Positions 54,839-63,281 of a stretch of 64,000 nucleotides of DNA are shown in pieces. The stretch lies in assembly GCA_913045175.1 (NCBI GenBank), contig CAJWQG010000009.1, positions 1-64,000 on the forward strand, given 5' to 3'. The DNA is from an uncultured Gammaproteobacteria bacterium (GTDB lineage Bacteria; Pseudomonadota; Gammaproteobacteria; Pseudomonadales; Azotimanducaceae). Below the pieces are notes generated by a model. That model saw nothing but the letters and a program-made list of their open reading frames with translations, was not told where the DNA came from and searched no databases. A program made the translations under genes and the position numbers. Within the stretch, counting starts at the first letter, position 1; each line of letters opens with the position of its first letter.

Positions 54839-56095
54839 CTAGGGATCGATATCCACGTGAATATGTGAGTTGGCATCCGCCACCTTTTCAGGGTGCTCCT
54901 CCAGCAGACGGTAGCCCCAACGATCCTGTTCGCGCGCGGCTTGCGCCCTGTCGAGCACCGGTTGCTGAAGGGAATCTTTTTCAGTAGGGCAGAGATGCCG
55001 CATGAGCGGCTTCAGATCTCGTGGGAGCGCGTCGAACTCTGCCTGGGACAGCGGTCGGCACACGGTGTCAATTAGACTACCCGGGGCATAATCGTTGACC
55101 GATACCCACCATGGACTCCAGCGATTGACTACTGCCACACGTTTGGCCCCTGTATTGTGCATGGGGGAGCAATGCCAGCATCTGGAATCCTGGATGAAAA
55201 CCGCCCCGGCTTTCGCCGTGATCTGCATATCGCCAGGGATCGGGGAGGTAACGCTGATACCGTCTTTGGGCCCCCGCGGATTTCTGGAATCCTTATGTGA
55301 ACCTGGAACAACGAAGGTGGCGCCAGAATCCTCATCGACGTCCGTCAGGTACCAGATCATTGTGAGACCCATGGTTATATTGGGAAACGGTTGTCGGATA
55401 GCCCCGGCGTTTTTTTGCGGATCGTTGCCGCCGTAGGCCGCCAGATCGTGAGGCCAGTCGGTGTGCCACTCCCGCGTGTCGGCCCTGCCACGGTGTCTGG
55501 CATGACCAAAACCGCCCGGTGTGCCATCGTCTGATGGACCGACAAGCGGACGAAGATGTAGTTGGGCAATCTTCAGGTGATCGTCCAAAACTGCGCGGGC
55601 GATCGCAGTGATGGTTGGATGGGCGAGATATTTTGCGTACTCCGGTAACCAGACTATGTCGTTGACCATCTTCGGGGGATACCCGACGCGCCGTACAGGT
55701 CGCAGGTCGGTACCTTCGACACCGGAGAGGTCGTCAATCGATACGCCTTGCTTGACGGCCTCTAGAATCGCCCGCTGGTTACGATTGACCTTTTCTTCTG
55801 CCTGATTTGCCTCGGCTCGAAGTGTGTCGATCCGATCCTGGGGAATGACATCGTCGACGACACAAAATCCAAAACAATCAAGCGACTCTGCGCATCCGTC
55901 GACGACTTCTTTTAATGGTAAGTTTGCGCTGAAGGCATAGGCTCTACTCGATCTTAGTGCCTCAGCGGTTAGCGGAATGCCTCGTCTTCGAGCGAGTTCG
56001 CGTCTAACTTCATGCAGCTCGGCACTCAGTCGGGCGGCTTTAGCTTCAAGATCATCAATGGAATCGTTCATCGCGGTGCAGGTTGTTGCTGACAC
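54839..56095 (-). CDS. Phytanoyl-CoA dioxygenase (PhyH) family protein, second
   Basis: A 418-residue Fe(II)/2OG dioxygenase. Iron ligands are His and Asp in REWHTDWPHD and the distal His in SRCWHCSPMHNTGAKRVAV, which also holds the 2OG-binding Arg. The N-terminus is a coiled coil (IDDLEAKAARLSAELHEVRR), an unusual addition. The listed start is GTG at 56095; ATG 56071 is an alternative. First gene of the PhyH-LarA-Ldh unit, so it may act on the same 2-hydroxy-acid pathway. It is not closely similar to the PhyH protein at 7884-8795. Confidence 0.87.
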   Translation of the reverse strand: MSATTCTAMNDSIDDLEAKAARLSAELHEVRRELARRRGIPLTAEALRSSRAYAFSANLPLKEVVDGCAESLDCFGFCVVDDVIPQDRIDTLRAEANQAEEKVNRNQRAILEAVKQGVSIDDLSGVEGTDLRPVRRVGYPPKMVNDIVWLPEYAKYLAHPTITAIARAVLDDHLKIAQLHLRPLVGPSDDGTPGGFGHARHRGRADTREWHTDWPHDLAAYGGNDPQKNAGAIRQPFPNITMGLTMIWYLTDVDEDSGATFVVPGSHKDSRNPRGPKDGISVTSPIPGDMQITAKAGAVFIQDSRCWHCSPMHNTGAKRVAVVNRWSPWWVSVNDYAPGSLIDTVCRPLSQAEFDALPRDLKPLMRHLCPTEKDSLQQPVLDRAQAAREQDRWGYRLLEEHPEKVADANSHIHVDIDP

Positions 56096-56186
56096 CTGTT
56101 ATTAAAAGACAATAATCAACAGAACGAAAGCGGCTCGTTGCATGGCGGTAAACTAACGCTATCGGCGTGACTTATTGGGCAGGATG

Positions 56187-57527
56187 CTAAGCAAGTTCCT
56201 TGAATCGACGTTTGCTTTCCTCGGCACTTTGCTTCAGGTCGGTGATCTGTGGCAGGTAAAAGTCACCGCGTTTTTCCAGACCGTGGATTTCCTTTGGTGA
56301 ACGCGCGGCGAGTTCCGGTAACCATCGTTTGATGTACACGCATTCCTTGTCGAATCGCAGCTGCTGTCGCCACGGATTGAATACACGGAAATAGGGCTGC
56401 GCGTCGCAACCCGTGGACGCGCTCCACTGCCAGTTGCCGTTGTTTACCGCCGGATCGAAATCTATCAGCAGATCCGCAAAATGTGCTTCTCCCTGACGCC
56501 AGTCGATATGCAGGTTCTTGGTGAGAAAGGATGCAACGATCATGCGAACCCGATTGTGCATGTAACCGGTCGCGGCGAGTTCACGCATACCAGCATCGAC
56601 GATGGGGAATCCGGTTTTCCCCTGGCACCACTGCTCCAGCGCTTGTGGGTTCTCATCCCACGTCAAATGATCGTACTGCCGACGGAATGCGTTTCGATAA
56701 ACATGTGGAAAGTGATGCCCGATGTGATGGTAGAAATCGCGCCAATACAGTTGTCTCTGGAGTGCCTCTGGTTCGGGCAGCGACCGTGCATAGTGAAAGA
56801 CCTGGCGGACTGAACAGGTGCCAAAACGCAGGTGTGCAGACAGCCGCGTGGTTCCGGGTTCACCGGGCAGGTCCCGAGTTTCATCGTAGTTGTCCAGGAT
56901 CTGAATGTTGGTTATAGCCTGCTCCGCGCCTGCGATGCCGGGTTGCAGTGCAAGCGGTCGATCGAGGAGATGTCCCAGGGCAGTATCCGCGATTTCACCC
57001 TTGAGGCTATGGTCAAAGTGCCAGGCAGCCGGTTCGTCAGGTTCACGGACGGTGATTTCCCGGGCCTTGCGATAGTAGGGTGTGAATACCGTATAGGGCG
57101 CACCGTCGTTCTTCGACACCTTTTCGGGCTCGTTCAGCAGCTGGTCCGCGTGCTGGAAAAAGGCAACACCTGCAGAAGAGCATGTCTCTTTCAGCCTGGC
57201 ATCACGGCGGCAGGAGACAGGCGTGTAGTCACGATTCACGAATACCGCATCGATGTCTGCTTCTGCGAGAAGATGTGGCAGCAATACCTGCGGGTCGCCT
57301 TCGAGTACCGCCAGTTTCCCGTGCCGGGCTTGAATCTCCCGGTCCAGATCGGCCAGGGACTGTGCCAGGAACGCCTTGCGGTATTCGGCACCATGTTGAT
57401 TGATAATCGATGGGTCGATGATGAACACCGGCAGTACAGATGCGGACTGCTGCATAGCAGCGGACAACCCCGTATTGTCGCGCAGCCTCAGATCGCGTCT
57501 GAAGATGTGCAGGCTTCGTTTAAACAT
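56187..57527 (-). CDS. phrB: Deoxyribodipyrimidine photolyase (cryptochrome/photolyase family)
   Basis: A 446-residue light-driven DNA repair enzyme. The N-terminal antenna-binding domain starts LHIFRRDLRLRDNTGL; the FAD-binding domain includes LPGEPGTTRLSAHLRFG, WRDFYHHIGHHFP, FPIVDAGMRELAATGYMHNR and WQWSASTGCDAQPYFRVFNP. These fit class I CPD photolyases. It is the last gene of a minus-strand unit with an SDR and an alpha/beta hydrolase (six bases after the SDR), downstream of the MerR regulator. Expected to be induced by light. Confidence 0.95.
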   Translation of the reverse strand: MFKRSLHIFRRDLRLRDNTGLSAAMQQSASVLPVFIIDPSIINQHGAEYRKAFLAQSLADLDREIQARHGKLAVLEGDPQVLLPHLLAEADIDAVFVNRDYTPVSCRRDARLKETCSSAGVAFFQHADQLLNEPEKVSKNDGAPYTVFTPYYRKAREITVREPDEPAAWHFDHSLKGEIADTALGHLLDRPLALQPGIAGAEQAITNIQILDNYDETRDLPGEPGTTRLSAHLRFGTCSVRQVFHYARSLPEPEALQRQLYWRDFYHHIGHHFPHVYRNAFRRQYDHLTWDENPQALEQWCQGKTGFPIVDAGMRELAATGYMHNRVRMIVASFLTKNLHIDWRQGEAHFADLLIDFDPAVNNGNWQWSASTGCDAQPYFRVFNPWRQQLRFDKECVYIKRWLPELAARSPKEIHGLEKRGDFYLPQITDLKQSAEESKRRFKELA

Positions 57528-57533
57528 AACGCG

Positions 57534-58220
57534 CTACCATTCGACCGGCTCACCACGCCAATCGTAGAAGCGCCCGGTATCTGTCGGATCCAGGGCTGTA
57601 GCGACGCGCTCAAGGTTCTGTGCAGTCTCGTCCGCTGATACCCATCGATGAGAGCCTTGTCTCAGAAACGGTGCTGACAGCGCGGATTGGGTTGTCCCCG
57701 GGTGCAGTGCGACCAGCGTCAGGTGTTTGTATGTTCTTTCCAGTTCGGTGGCGGATGTCTTGACCAGCATGTTAAGCGTTGCCTTGGCACAACGATAGCT
57801 GTACCAGCCACCAGTGCGATTGTCGCCGATGCTGCCAACACGTGCGCTCAATAACGCGCAGACAGTTGGCCGTTCGCGATAGAAGTGGTTGTAGAAGTAG
57901 CGTAAAACCATCGCGGGTATGACAACGTTTCTCTCGTAGGAAGTATGCATTGCATCCGGTTCGATACGACTCAGTCGTTTCTCTGGGGCGTGGCTCTCGT
58001 TGTGCAGAAAGCCGTTGCAGATGAAGACGAGGTCGAACCGGCAATCGATCTCGCGCGCAATCTCCTTCAGACTATTCTCGCTATAGTCGCTCACAAACCA
58101 GTCAGGAAACTCTTGAGTCTGCCCGCTGATTGCAAAAACCCGATGCGTATCACGAAGTTGGAGATACAATGCGCTGCCGATCCCGCCGGATGCACCCACT
58201 ATCAACGCTTTCCTATTCAT
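57534..58220 (-). CDS. SDR-family oxidoreductase (C-factor-like)
   Basis: A 228-residue short SDR with VGASGGIGSAL, the catalytic YSYRCAKATLNML and a long loop VGSIGDNRTGGWYSY typical of C-factor-type SDRs. These genes are commonly found next to phrB in photolyase gene groups of gammaproteobacteria; the substrate is unknown. Overlaps the alpha/beta hydrolase stop by eight bases and precedes phrB. Confidence 0.88.
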   Translation of the reverse strand: MNRKALIVGASGGIGSALYLQLRDTHRVFAISGQTQEFPDWFVSDYSENSLKEIAREIDCRFDLVFICNGFLHNESHAPEKRLSRIEPDAMHTSYERNVVIPAMVLRYFYNHFYRERPTVCALLSARVGSIGDNRTGGWYSYRCAKATLNMLVKTSATELERTYKHLTLVALHPGTTQSALSAPFLRQGSHRWVSADETAQNLERVATALDPTDTGRFYDWRGEPVEW

Positions 58221-58908
58221 CTTCTGATCCCAGGCGTCGCGCCAGCGTCATGAATACCGCCGCCGAAAAGCCAAAACCCAGATGGGTTGTGGTTACGTCG
58301 ACGTGTTCTGTCATGCCTGATCGATCGTCAATACAGGCTCGCCAATCAACCACGCCATCGCGACGTGAATATAGCGCCGTTACGGGTACGCGCAGTGGTA
58401 TTACTTCTCGCTCAAAAACCGCCCGTTCGATATCGTCGAGATCGAAACCTCGCCGCTCGTAGACGGGCCCGGCACGGGTGTATTTTGGACCACCCGTGAC
58501 CGGGCTACCCAGAGTAAATACGTGGTTGACGCGCGTTGGTAGTTTGCGAGCTACCTCGCGAGCCAGGTAGCCACCAAGACTCCAGCCGATCAGGGTAATG
58601 GTGGTGCCTTGTTGATGCGCCTGGTTGGTGACAAACCGGGCCAGCGTCGCAATCAGTGTCTCTACATCGCCTGTGTTTGTGCCCTCATTCCAGCCCTTGA
58701 CGTCGTAGTTGAGGTATCGCAGGTAACGACGTAGCAAGCTCGTTGACGCGTTGCTGGCGCCGAATCCCGGGAATACCAATACCTGCTCTCGGTTGCCACG
58801 AGGTTGGCGGAGTAAAGTGGGCGCCGACAGCACCAGGCGAAAGAACTCGAGGAAGGTTAGCGCCTCGATGACGATCCGTTTTTTCGCAGGCGGGGCTAGT
58901 GCCTCCAT
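58213..58908 (-). CDS. Alpha/beta hydrolase (lipase-like)
   Basis: A 231-residue alpha/beta hydrolase with the nucleophile elbow GWSLGGYLA, and Asp and His in YSRRDGVVDWR and HLGFGFS. It has an N-terminal hydrophobic segment (FLEFFRLVLSAPTLL) but no clear signal peptide. The fold and context match the hydrolases in light-induced photolyase operons, thought to act on membrane lipids. The 120 bases upstream, 58909-59028, show no further gene. Confidence 0.85.
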   Translation of the reverse strand: MEALAPPAKKRIVIEALTFLEFFRLVLSAPTLLRQPRGNREQVLVFPGFGASNASTSLLRRYLRYLNYDVKGWNEGTNTGDVETLIATLARFVTNQAHQQGTTITLIGWSLGGYLAREVARKLPTRVNHVFTLGSPVTGGPKYTRAGPVYERRGFDLDDIERAVFEREVIPLRVPVTALYSRRDGVVDWRACIDDRSGMTEHVDVTTTHLGFGFSAAVFMTLARRLGSEDE

Positions 58909-59028
58909 GTTAATGCCATGTGAGCAATTCGTATGCGTGACAGCAAGGTTTCAGGCGTAATCATAGGCTTATATACGTAGCAACCGCGCTTCAAGATGTG
59001 ACGAGGAACCTGCAGAAACGTTATAGGG

Positions 59029-59340
59029 TTAGCAGGGTAGCTGCGTGAACCCCGGGCTTTTACCTGCGCAGGCCTCGTCGTCCGCAACTCGATGTTCGAA
59101 CACGATCGTTTGTGCGCCATGCCGATGTGCACAGGCACGTGCGTCACTAAGGCTGCGATATCTTAAAGGACGGCCCTTTCGGCTCAGCATCCGCGTCACC
59201 GCAGGTGTGGAAAGCTCGACAAAGTATCCGGCGCACCCATCAACGATAATGCGTGCGCTTGAGTTCTCCTGCGGTCGCCCAAGGAATTTGAAAACCTCTG
59301 CAAGTATTGTGCTTTCGAAAGGATGGTCAAAACCAAACAT
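59029..59340 (-). CDS. Small protein, DUF6482-like
   Basis: A 103-residue protein. The segment GRPLRYRSLSDARACA followed by VFEHRVADDEACAG resembles the DUF6482 family (a strand, a Gly-Arg-Pro-Leu turn, RS-ARE-like helix, then DEMCG). Its ATG directly follows the stop of the 30-residue peptide gene (TAAATG), so the two are translationally coupled. The C-terminal extension is rich in Gly, Pro and Cys. Function unknown. Confidence 0.6.
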   Translation of the reverse strand: MFGFDHPFESTILAEVFKFLGRPQENSSARIIVDGCAGYFVELSTPAVTRMLSRKGRPLRYRSLSDARACAHRHGAQTIVFEHRVADDEACAGKSPGFTQLPC

Positions 59341-59433
59341 TTAAGCTGTTACCGACAGCACTGTGGTCATGACGCCGACCCATGCTACGATGGATACGCC
59401 GACCAATATGGGATTTCTGAGTAAATGAATCAT
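59341..59433 (-). CDS. Small membrane peptide (30 residues), first gene of the light-responsive operon
   Basis: A 30-codon frame that is almost entirely one hydrophobic helix (LLRNPILVGVSIVAWVGVMT). GAGGT is four bases before the ATG, and the TAA abuts the ATG of the DUF6482-like gene, which supports translation. It stands just downstream of the GTCTAAT operator array (59493-59542), so it would be the first product of the induced transcript. It could be a leader peptide or a single-pass membrane protein; no family known. Confidence 0.6.
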   Translation of the reverse strand: MIHLLRNPILVGVSIVAWVGVMTTVLSVTA

Positions 59434-59492
59434 GGTTACCTCGTTTCGTTTGAATGTAGTGTTGGACGCTTATTCATAGACGTCGAGAGCTA

Positions 59493-59542
59493 GTCTAACT
59501 TATGTCTAATATATGTCAAATAAAAATAGACATAAATTAGAC
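59493..59542. promoter_or_regulatory. Operator array: GTCTAAT half-sites at 11-base spacing, inverted about 59523
   Basis: Plus-strand GTCTAAC, GTCTAAT and GTCAAAT at 59493, 59504 and 59515, followed by inverted ATAGAC and ATTAGAC ending at 59531 and 59542. All intervals within each arm are 11 bases. It precedes the peptide/DUF6482/hydrolase/SDR/phrB unit and matches the boxes before the MerR gene. Confidence 0.75.
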
Positions 59543-59544
59543 AT

Positions 59545-60453
59545 TTATTCTAATGAAATACCTTCTTCAGTAGCGACGCGCTCCAGTGCGTCCTCAAACG
59601 AGGCTCTGGCGAACCCGGCAATATTGCCCAGATAACGATGTAACTCGGTATCGCCTGGCTGCTCAGTTGCGCAATCGTGACTGTAGCGCTCGAAAGCAAT
59701 CAGGTCGTAAAGCAGTGCTGCGATGTGGTGTGGACATTCACATTGGATGGCCGGCAGTAAGCCGCTGGCGCGAGCGATCACGGCATCAGACAGGCGGCGG
59801 GAAGGTACGGGCATTTCGGTGTTAAGCGGCGGCGGGCTCTGGGTTTCAATGGTGCGGCGCAGTTCTTCCGCGTCAACGGGTGCGCGCAAACAGGCTACGC
59901 CACGGCTGCGGAGCTTCCGTAGGTGTCTGCTCTGTGCGAAACCATAGACAATGACTAAACGACAGTTGGCGGCGAATTCGCACAGACGGCTGGTCATTTC
60001 ACTGCCGAGTGTCGGAATCTCAAGTACGATAGCATCCCATTCTTCGGTTTGCGGTTCAGCATCCAGCCATGCCGTCGCGTCAGTCGACTTGATATCCAGT
60101 TCAACGGTGAATTGGCTTCGCCCGAGTCGCGCGACGGTGGCGATTACGTAACCGACCACCAGGGCCCGGCTGGGAGCTGGTACCGCGTCGGTGGCGTTAG
60201 CGCGGGCCAGGAGTGTTTCGAGCTCAGCGTTAGAGAGTCTGGCGAGCTGATTGACTTGATGACCTAATGCCGTGAGTTCGCGCACCAGCAGCAGCTTGTC
60301 GATGTCGGTCTGAGAATAGAGACGTCGTCCGGAGGACGTACGTTTAGGTGTTACCAGGTCGTATCGGCTTTCCCACTTGCGCAGTGTATGGCTGGAAACG
60401 CCGATCATACGCGTCACCGCGCCAATCGGTAGCCCATGATCAGTTTCTGACAT
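59545..60453 (-). CDS. MerR-family regulator, CarH/LitR-like layout without cobalamin ligands
   Basis: A 302-residue regulator. Residues 8-78 are a MerR winged helix ([24 protein letters not shown], key motif [10 protein letters not shown], then [12 protein letters not shown]). A middle Rossmann-like domain (about 105-205) resembles the B12-binding fold of light sensors CarH/LitR, but the DxHxxG cobalamin motif is absent. A helical C-terminus ([19 protein letters not shown]) follows. Its operators are 11-base direct repeats, as reported for CarH. It probably represses itself and the photolyase operon until a light or oxidative signal is received; the cofactor cannot be assigned. Confidence 0.85.
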   Translation of the reverse strand: MSETDHGLPIGAVTRMIGVSSHTLRKWESRYDLVTPKRTSSGRRLYSQTDIDKLLLVRELTALGHQVNQLARLSNAELETLLARANATDAVPAPSRALVVGYVIATVARLGRSQFTVELDIKSTDATAWLDAEPQTEEWDAIVLEIPTLGSEMTSRLCEFAANCRLVIVYGFAQSRHLRKLRSRGVACLRAPVDAEELRRTIETQSPPPLNTEMPVPSRRLSDAVIARASGLLPAIQCECPHHIAALLYDLIAFERYSHDCATEQPGDTELHRYLGNIAGFARASFEDALERVATEEGISLE

Positions 60454-60458
60454 AATAT

Positions 60459-60488
60459 ATTAGACATTAGTTAGACATATTTGAGACA
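60459..60488 (-). promoter_or_regulatory. Operator array of three 11-bp repeats before the MerR gene
   Basis: TTAGACA-type units with GAC at 60463, 60474 and 60485 (TAGACATTAG, TTAGACATAT, TTGAGACATT), exactly 11 bases apart, immediately upstream of the MerR start at 60453. Same half-site as the array at 59493-59542, which suggests autorepression. Confidence 0.7.
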
Positions 60489-60582
60489 TTATGACACGGT
60501 TTTGTAGGATCAGGTAGGCAAATTCGAAGGTGGAGGATTTCCATCGCCCTGGTATTGTTGAAGGCTTGCACTGCCTAACTCC

Positions 60583-61434
60583 TTAACGAAAGGTATCCGA
60601 GTCTGGTGTGGGTCGACGTGCATCGAATTCTTCGTACTTACATACTGCTACCAATAGCCCTGAGGTGCGTCGGGGATGAATAAATCCTGTGGACACCTTG
60701 TTGGGTGATGGTTGCCATCCCCCTCCCGTGGCTTCTACACGTTCATGAATGGCAGATAGCTCGTCCGAGTGTACGCAGGACATATAAATGCCCCCGATAC
60801 CTTCGGTCTTGGCTAGAAAACGCCCGGCTGCTTTGTCATGTTCGTAAGGGTCGAGGAACTCCAGACTGTCTAGGCCCGCGCCCTTTTGCGAGTGAAACCA
60901 GGTAATTGCACCGCGATAGCCCCAAACCTGGCTGGTGTAATAACTGGTCAGCGCATCCTGAAGGCCGAAAAGCTCGCCGTAGAATTCAACGCCTTCTTCA
61001 AGATTCGGCACGGTGTAGGTTATCTGCCAGATACGATCGTTCATGCCTGCTTTTTCGTTTTCCTGCATCGGACTGAGTATTACACCGGTACCTCTTAGGT
61101 CCTTTGGAAAGACCATGTAGCGATCGCCCTGTTGGGTGACTGGAATGCCGGCATCTGCAATTTTTCCAGCGAGGTGACCCGGGTCATCAAGGGCAAAACC
61201 ACCCGCAAAAAGACCACGTTTACCTTCCTCAATAAACTCAGCCACGGGTCCATCACCGAGTGGCTCAAATAGTTCCAGTTGATCGAATCCCCACTGGAGC
61301 GTTATGCGTCTGGCATTCGCGTCTGCGTCAACGGAATCGTCGATAACAACGCTGTCAAAAATGGCGTTAAGGTCGGCTGCAGACTTTGCTGCATCAGGTA
61401 CGGCAAGTGCTAACCGATCTGTCTGTTGAAGCAT
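60583..61434 (-). CDS. VOC (glyoxalase/dioxygenase) superfamily protein
   Basis: A 283-residue protein with two vicinal-oxygen-chelate modules: the first begins LALAVPDAAKSAADLNAIF, the second WQITYTVPNLEEGVEFYGELFG. The latter includes a histidine in WFHSQKGAG and the acidic SLEFLDPYEHDK. Members bind a metal and act as dioxygenases, isomerases or resistance proteins. The substrate and metal cannot be determined. Divergent from the DUF6455-like gene by 160 bases; the 129 bases to the MerR gene show nothing besides the operator array. Confidence 0.8.
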   Translation of the reverse strand: MLQQTDRLALAVPDAAKSAADLNAIFDSVVIDDSVDADANARRITLQWGFDQLELFEPLGDGPVAEFIEEGKRGLFAGGFALDDPGHLAGKIADAGIPVTQQGDRYMVFPKDLRGTGVILSPMQENEKAGMNDRIWQITYTVPNLEEGVEFYGELFGLQDALTSYYTSQVWGYRGAITWFHSQKGAGLDSLEFLDPYEHDKAAGRFLAKTEGIGGIYMSCVHSDELSAIHERVEATGGGWQPSPNKVSTGFIHPRRTSGLLVAVCKYEEFDARRPTPDSDTFR

Positions 61435-61594
61435 GGCTCATCCCCTGATAGTCGCCAAACTTTGCCATAGTTAAACGTTGATTACGATGCCAGTCCAATT
61501 GGTGTGCCTTGGAATTACGAGGGGAGTTTGACGTGGATCATTTGCCGACCAAGGTGCCTTCTATAAAGTGAAATAACTATTTTTATTATTTGAG

Positions 61595-62011
61595 TTGGAT
61601 GTTATGGATATTAACGTTGCGGTTGTGGTGATTCTTTCCGCTATTGTTTCGGTACTCGTTATCGAGTACCTGAGTTCGTTGTGGATTAAGGCGCAAAGCA
61701 AAGGTTTGACGCGCATTGCATCAATGCGCTACCTCGATCAGGAACTCCGCGCCCTTACGGCAAATTCAAGAATGCGTCGCATGGCGCGCCGAAAAGGGGT
61801 CGCACTCCATGAACTGGTGGGGGATGAACAACTTCTGGACGAGGCGAAAGCTCGTTGTGAGGACTGTGATCAAAAAGAACTGTGTGAAGCATGGCTAGAC
61901 GGGGATTCTATCGAGGCATCGTTTACTACCAAGGCTGAAGGCTCCTTCTGTCCCAATTCGGCGATATTTGAGCAGCTTCCGAAAGAACGTCAACTAAGAG
62001 TGGTTGCTTAA
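61595..62011 (+). CDS. Membrane-anchored DUF6455-like protein
   Basis: A 138-residue protein with one N-terminal transmembrane helix (VAVVVILSAIVSVLVIEYL, about 9-27) and a cytoplasmic domain containing CEDCDQKELCEAWL and FCPNS: four Cys in C-x2-C-x5-C...FC-P order, the DUF6455 pattern, likely a metal or [Fe-S]-type site. A start at 61604 (MDINVAV) is as likely as 61595. Ends 25 bases before the acyl-CoA dehydrogenase start. Function unknown. Confidence 0.72.
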   Translation: MDVMDINVAVVVILSAIVSVLVIEYLSSLWIKAQSKGLTRIASMRYLDQELRALTANSRMRRMARRKGVALHELVGDEQLLDEAKARCEDCDQKELCEAWLDGDSIEASFTTKAEGSFCPNSAIFEQLPKERQLRVVA

Positions 62012-62036
62012 CTCCAAAAAAAATCAGGAAAGATTA

Positions 62037-63278
62037 ATGGCTATTCCCAGTTTCAATACCCTGACAGTGTCGCCAATCCCGGCATTATCAGATGAGATTA
62101 ATCAGATCAGGTTGGATACGGCAAAGATTGTCGGCGAATACATTATCCCGAACGAGGACAAGCTAAGTGACCCGGATCAGAGGCCACAACTCGTCGAGGA
62201 ACTACGTGAATATGTGAAGGATGCAGACCTCTGGGCACCCCACTTGCCAAAAGAATATGGTGGGATGGGTATTGGTTTTCTCGGACATGCCTATATGAAC
62301 GAGATCCTGGCCTGGAGTCCTCACTCTAACTATATCTTTGGCGTACAGGCACCGACGTCGGGCAATCAGAGTGTATTGATCAAGTATGGTACCGAGGAAC
62401 AAAAAAAGAAGTTCCTGGAGCCGACCATTAGGGGAGAACAGACTTCCTGTTTCTCCATGACGGAACCGGACAATCCGGGATCAGATCCCCGTTCTCTTCA
62501 GACGACTGCGGTTAAGGATGGTGATGAGTGGGTGATCAACGGACGCAAGTGGTTTACCTCTAACGGTGACGCTGCAGCGTGGGCGCTGGTGATGTGTCGC
62601 ACAGAGGAGGGCGATGGATCCGGCGGCGTAAACGAGAAAATGACGCAGATCATCGTGCCTACAGATACGCCCGGATTTACCATAGAAAGGGCGGTACCTG
62701 TGTGGGGACATTCCGGAGGAAGCCATTGTGAGATTACCTACAAGGACGTAGGAGTACCGCTGGAGAATCAGGTAGGTAGTCGTGGTTCCGGCCATCAGGC
62801 TGCTCAGGATCGGCTGGGAGCTGGTCGTGTCTATCATTGTATGAACTGTGTCGGTCAGATGTGGCGAGCCTTTGACCTGATGGTGAAACGAGCAACGGAA
62901 AGACAGGTGCATGGAGGATTGCTTCAAGACAAACAGTTTGTGCAGGGTTTCATCGCGGAATCCTATATGGACATTCAGGCGTCGCGGCTAATGACAATTA
63001 ACTGTGCTGAGGTAATCGATTCGGGAAATGACCCCCGCACTGAAATTTCAGCTATTAAGGTTTTTGTGCCGAATGCGCTACACCGAGTGGTTGACCGCGC
63101 GATTCAGGTTCATGGTGCCATGGGTGTATCTGGCGACACGCCGTTAGCGGGTATGTATCAGGGTGCCAGAACCTTAAGAATTGCCGATGGCCCCGATGAG
63201 GTACACCAGATTCTTATTGCCAAGAATGTATTGAAGCATTACCACGAAGGTTATACCTGGGATTTTGGCGTCCTGTAG
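62037..63278 (+). CDS. Acyl-CoA dehydrogenase
   Basis: A 413-residue flavoprotein of the acyl-CoA dehydrogenase family, catalysing alpha,beta-desaturation of an acyl-CoA. Domain order is N-terminal helical, central beta barrel (CFSMTEPDNPGSDP, WVINGRKWFTSNGDAA) and C-terminal helical with IQVHGAMGVSGDTPLAGMYQGARTL. The start at 62037 (MAIPSFNTLTVSP) has AGGAAAG upstream. The pattern is like the branched or bulky-substrate type. Ends three bases from the convergent oxidoreductase. Confidence 0.93.
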   Translation: MAIPSFNTLTVSPIPALSDEINQIRLDTAKIVGEYIIPNEDKLSDPDQRPQLVEELREYVKDADLWAPHLPKEYGGMGIGFLGHAYMNEILAWSPHSNYIFGVQAPTSGNQSVLIKYGTEEQKKKFLEPTIRGEQTSCFSMTEPDNPGSDPRSLQTTAVKDGDEWVINGRKWFTSNGDAAAWALVMCRTEEGDGSGGVNEKMTQIIVPTDTPGFTIERAVPVWGHSGGSHCEITYKDVGVPLENQVGSRGSGHQAAQDRLGAGRVYHCMNCVGQMWRAFDLMVKRATERQVHGGLLQDKQFVQGFIAESYMDIQASRLMTINCAEVIDSGNDPRTEISAIKVFVPNALHRVVDRAIQVHGAMGVSGDTPLAGMYQGARTLRIADGPDEVHQILIAKNVLKHYHEGYTWDFGVL

Positions 63279-63281
63279 GCT

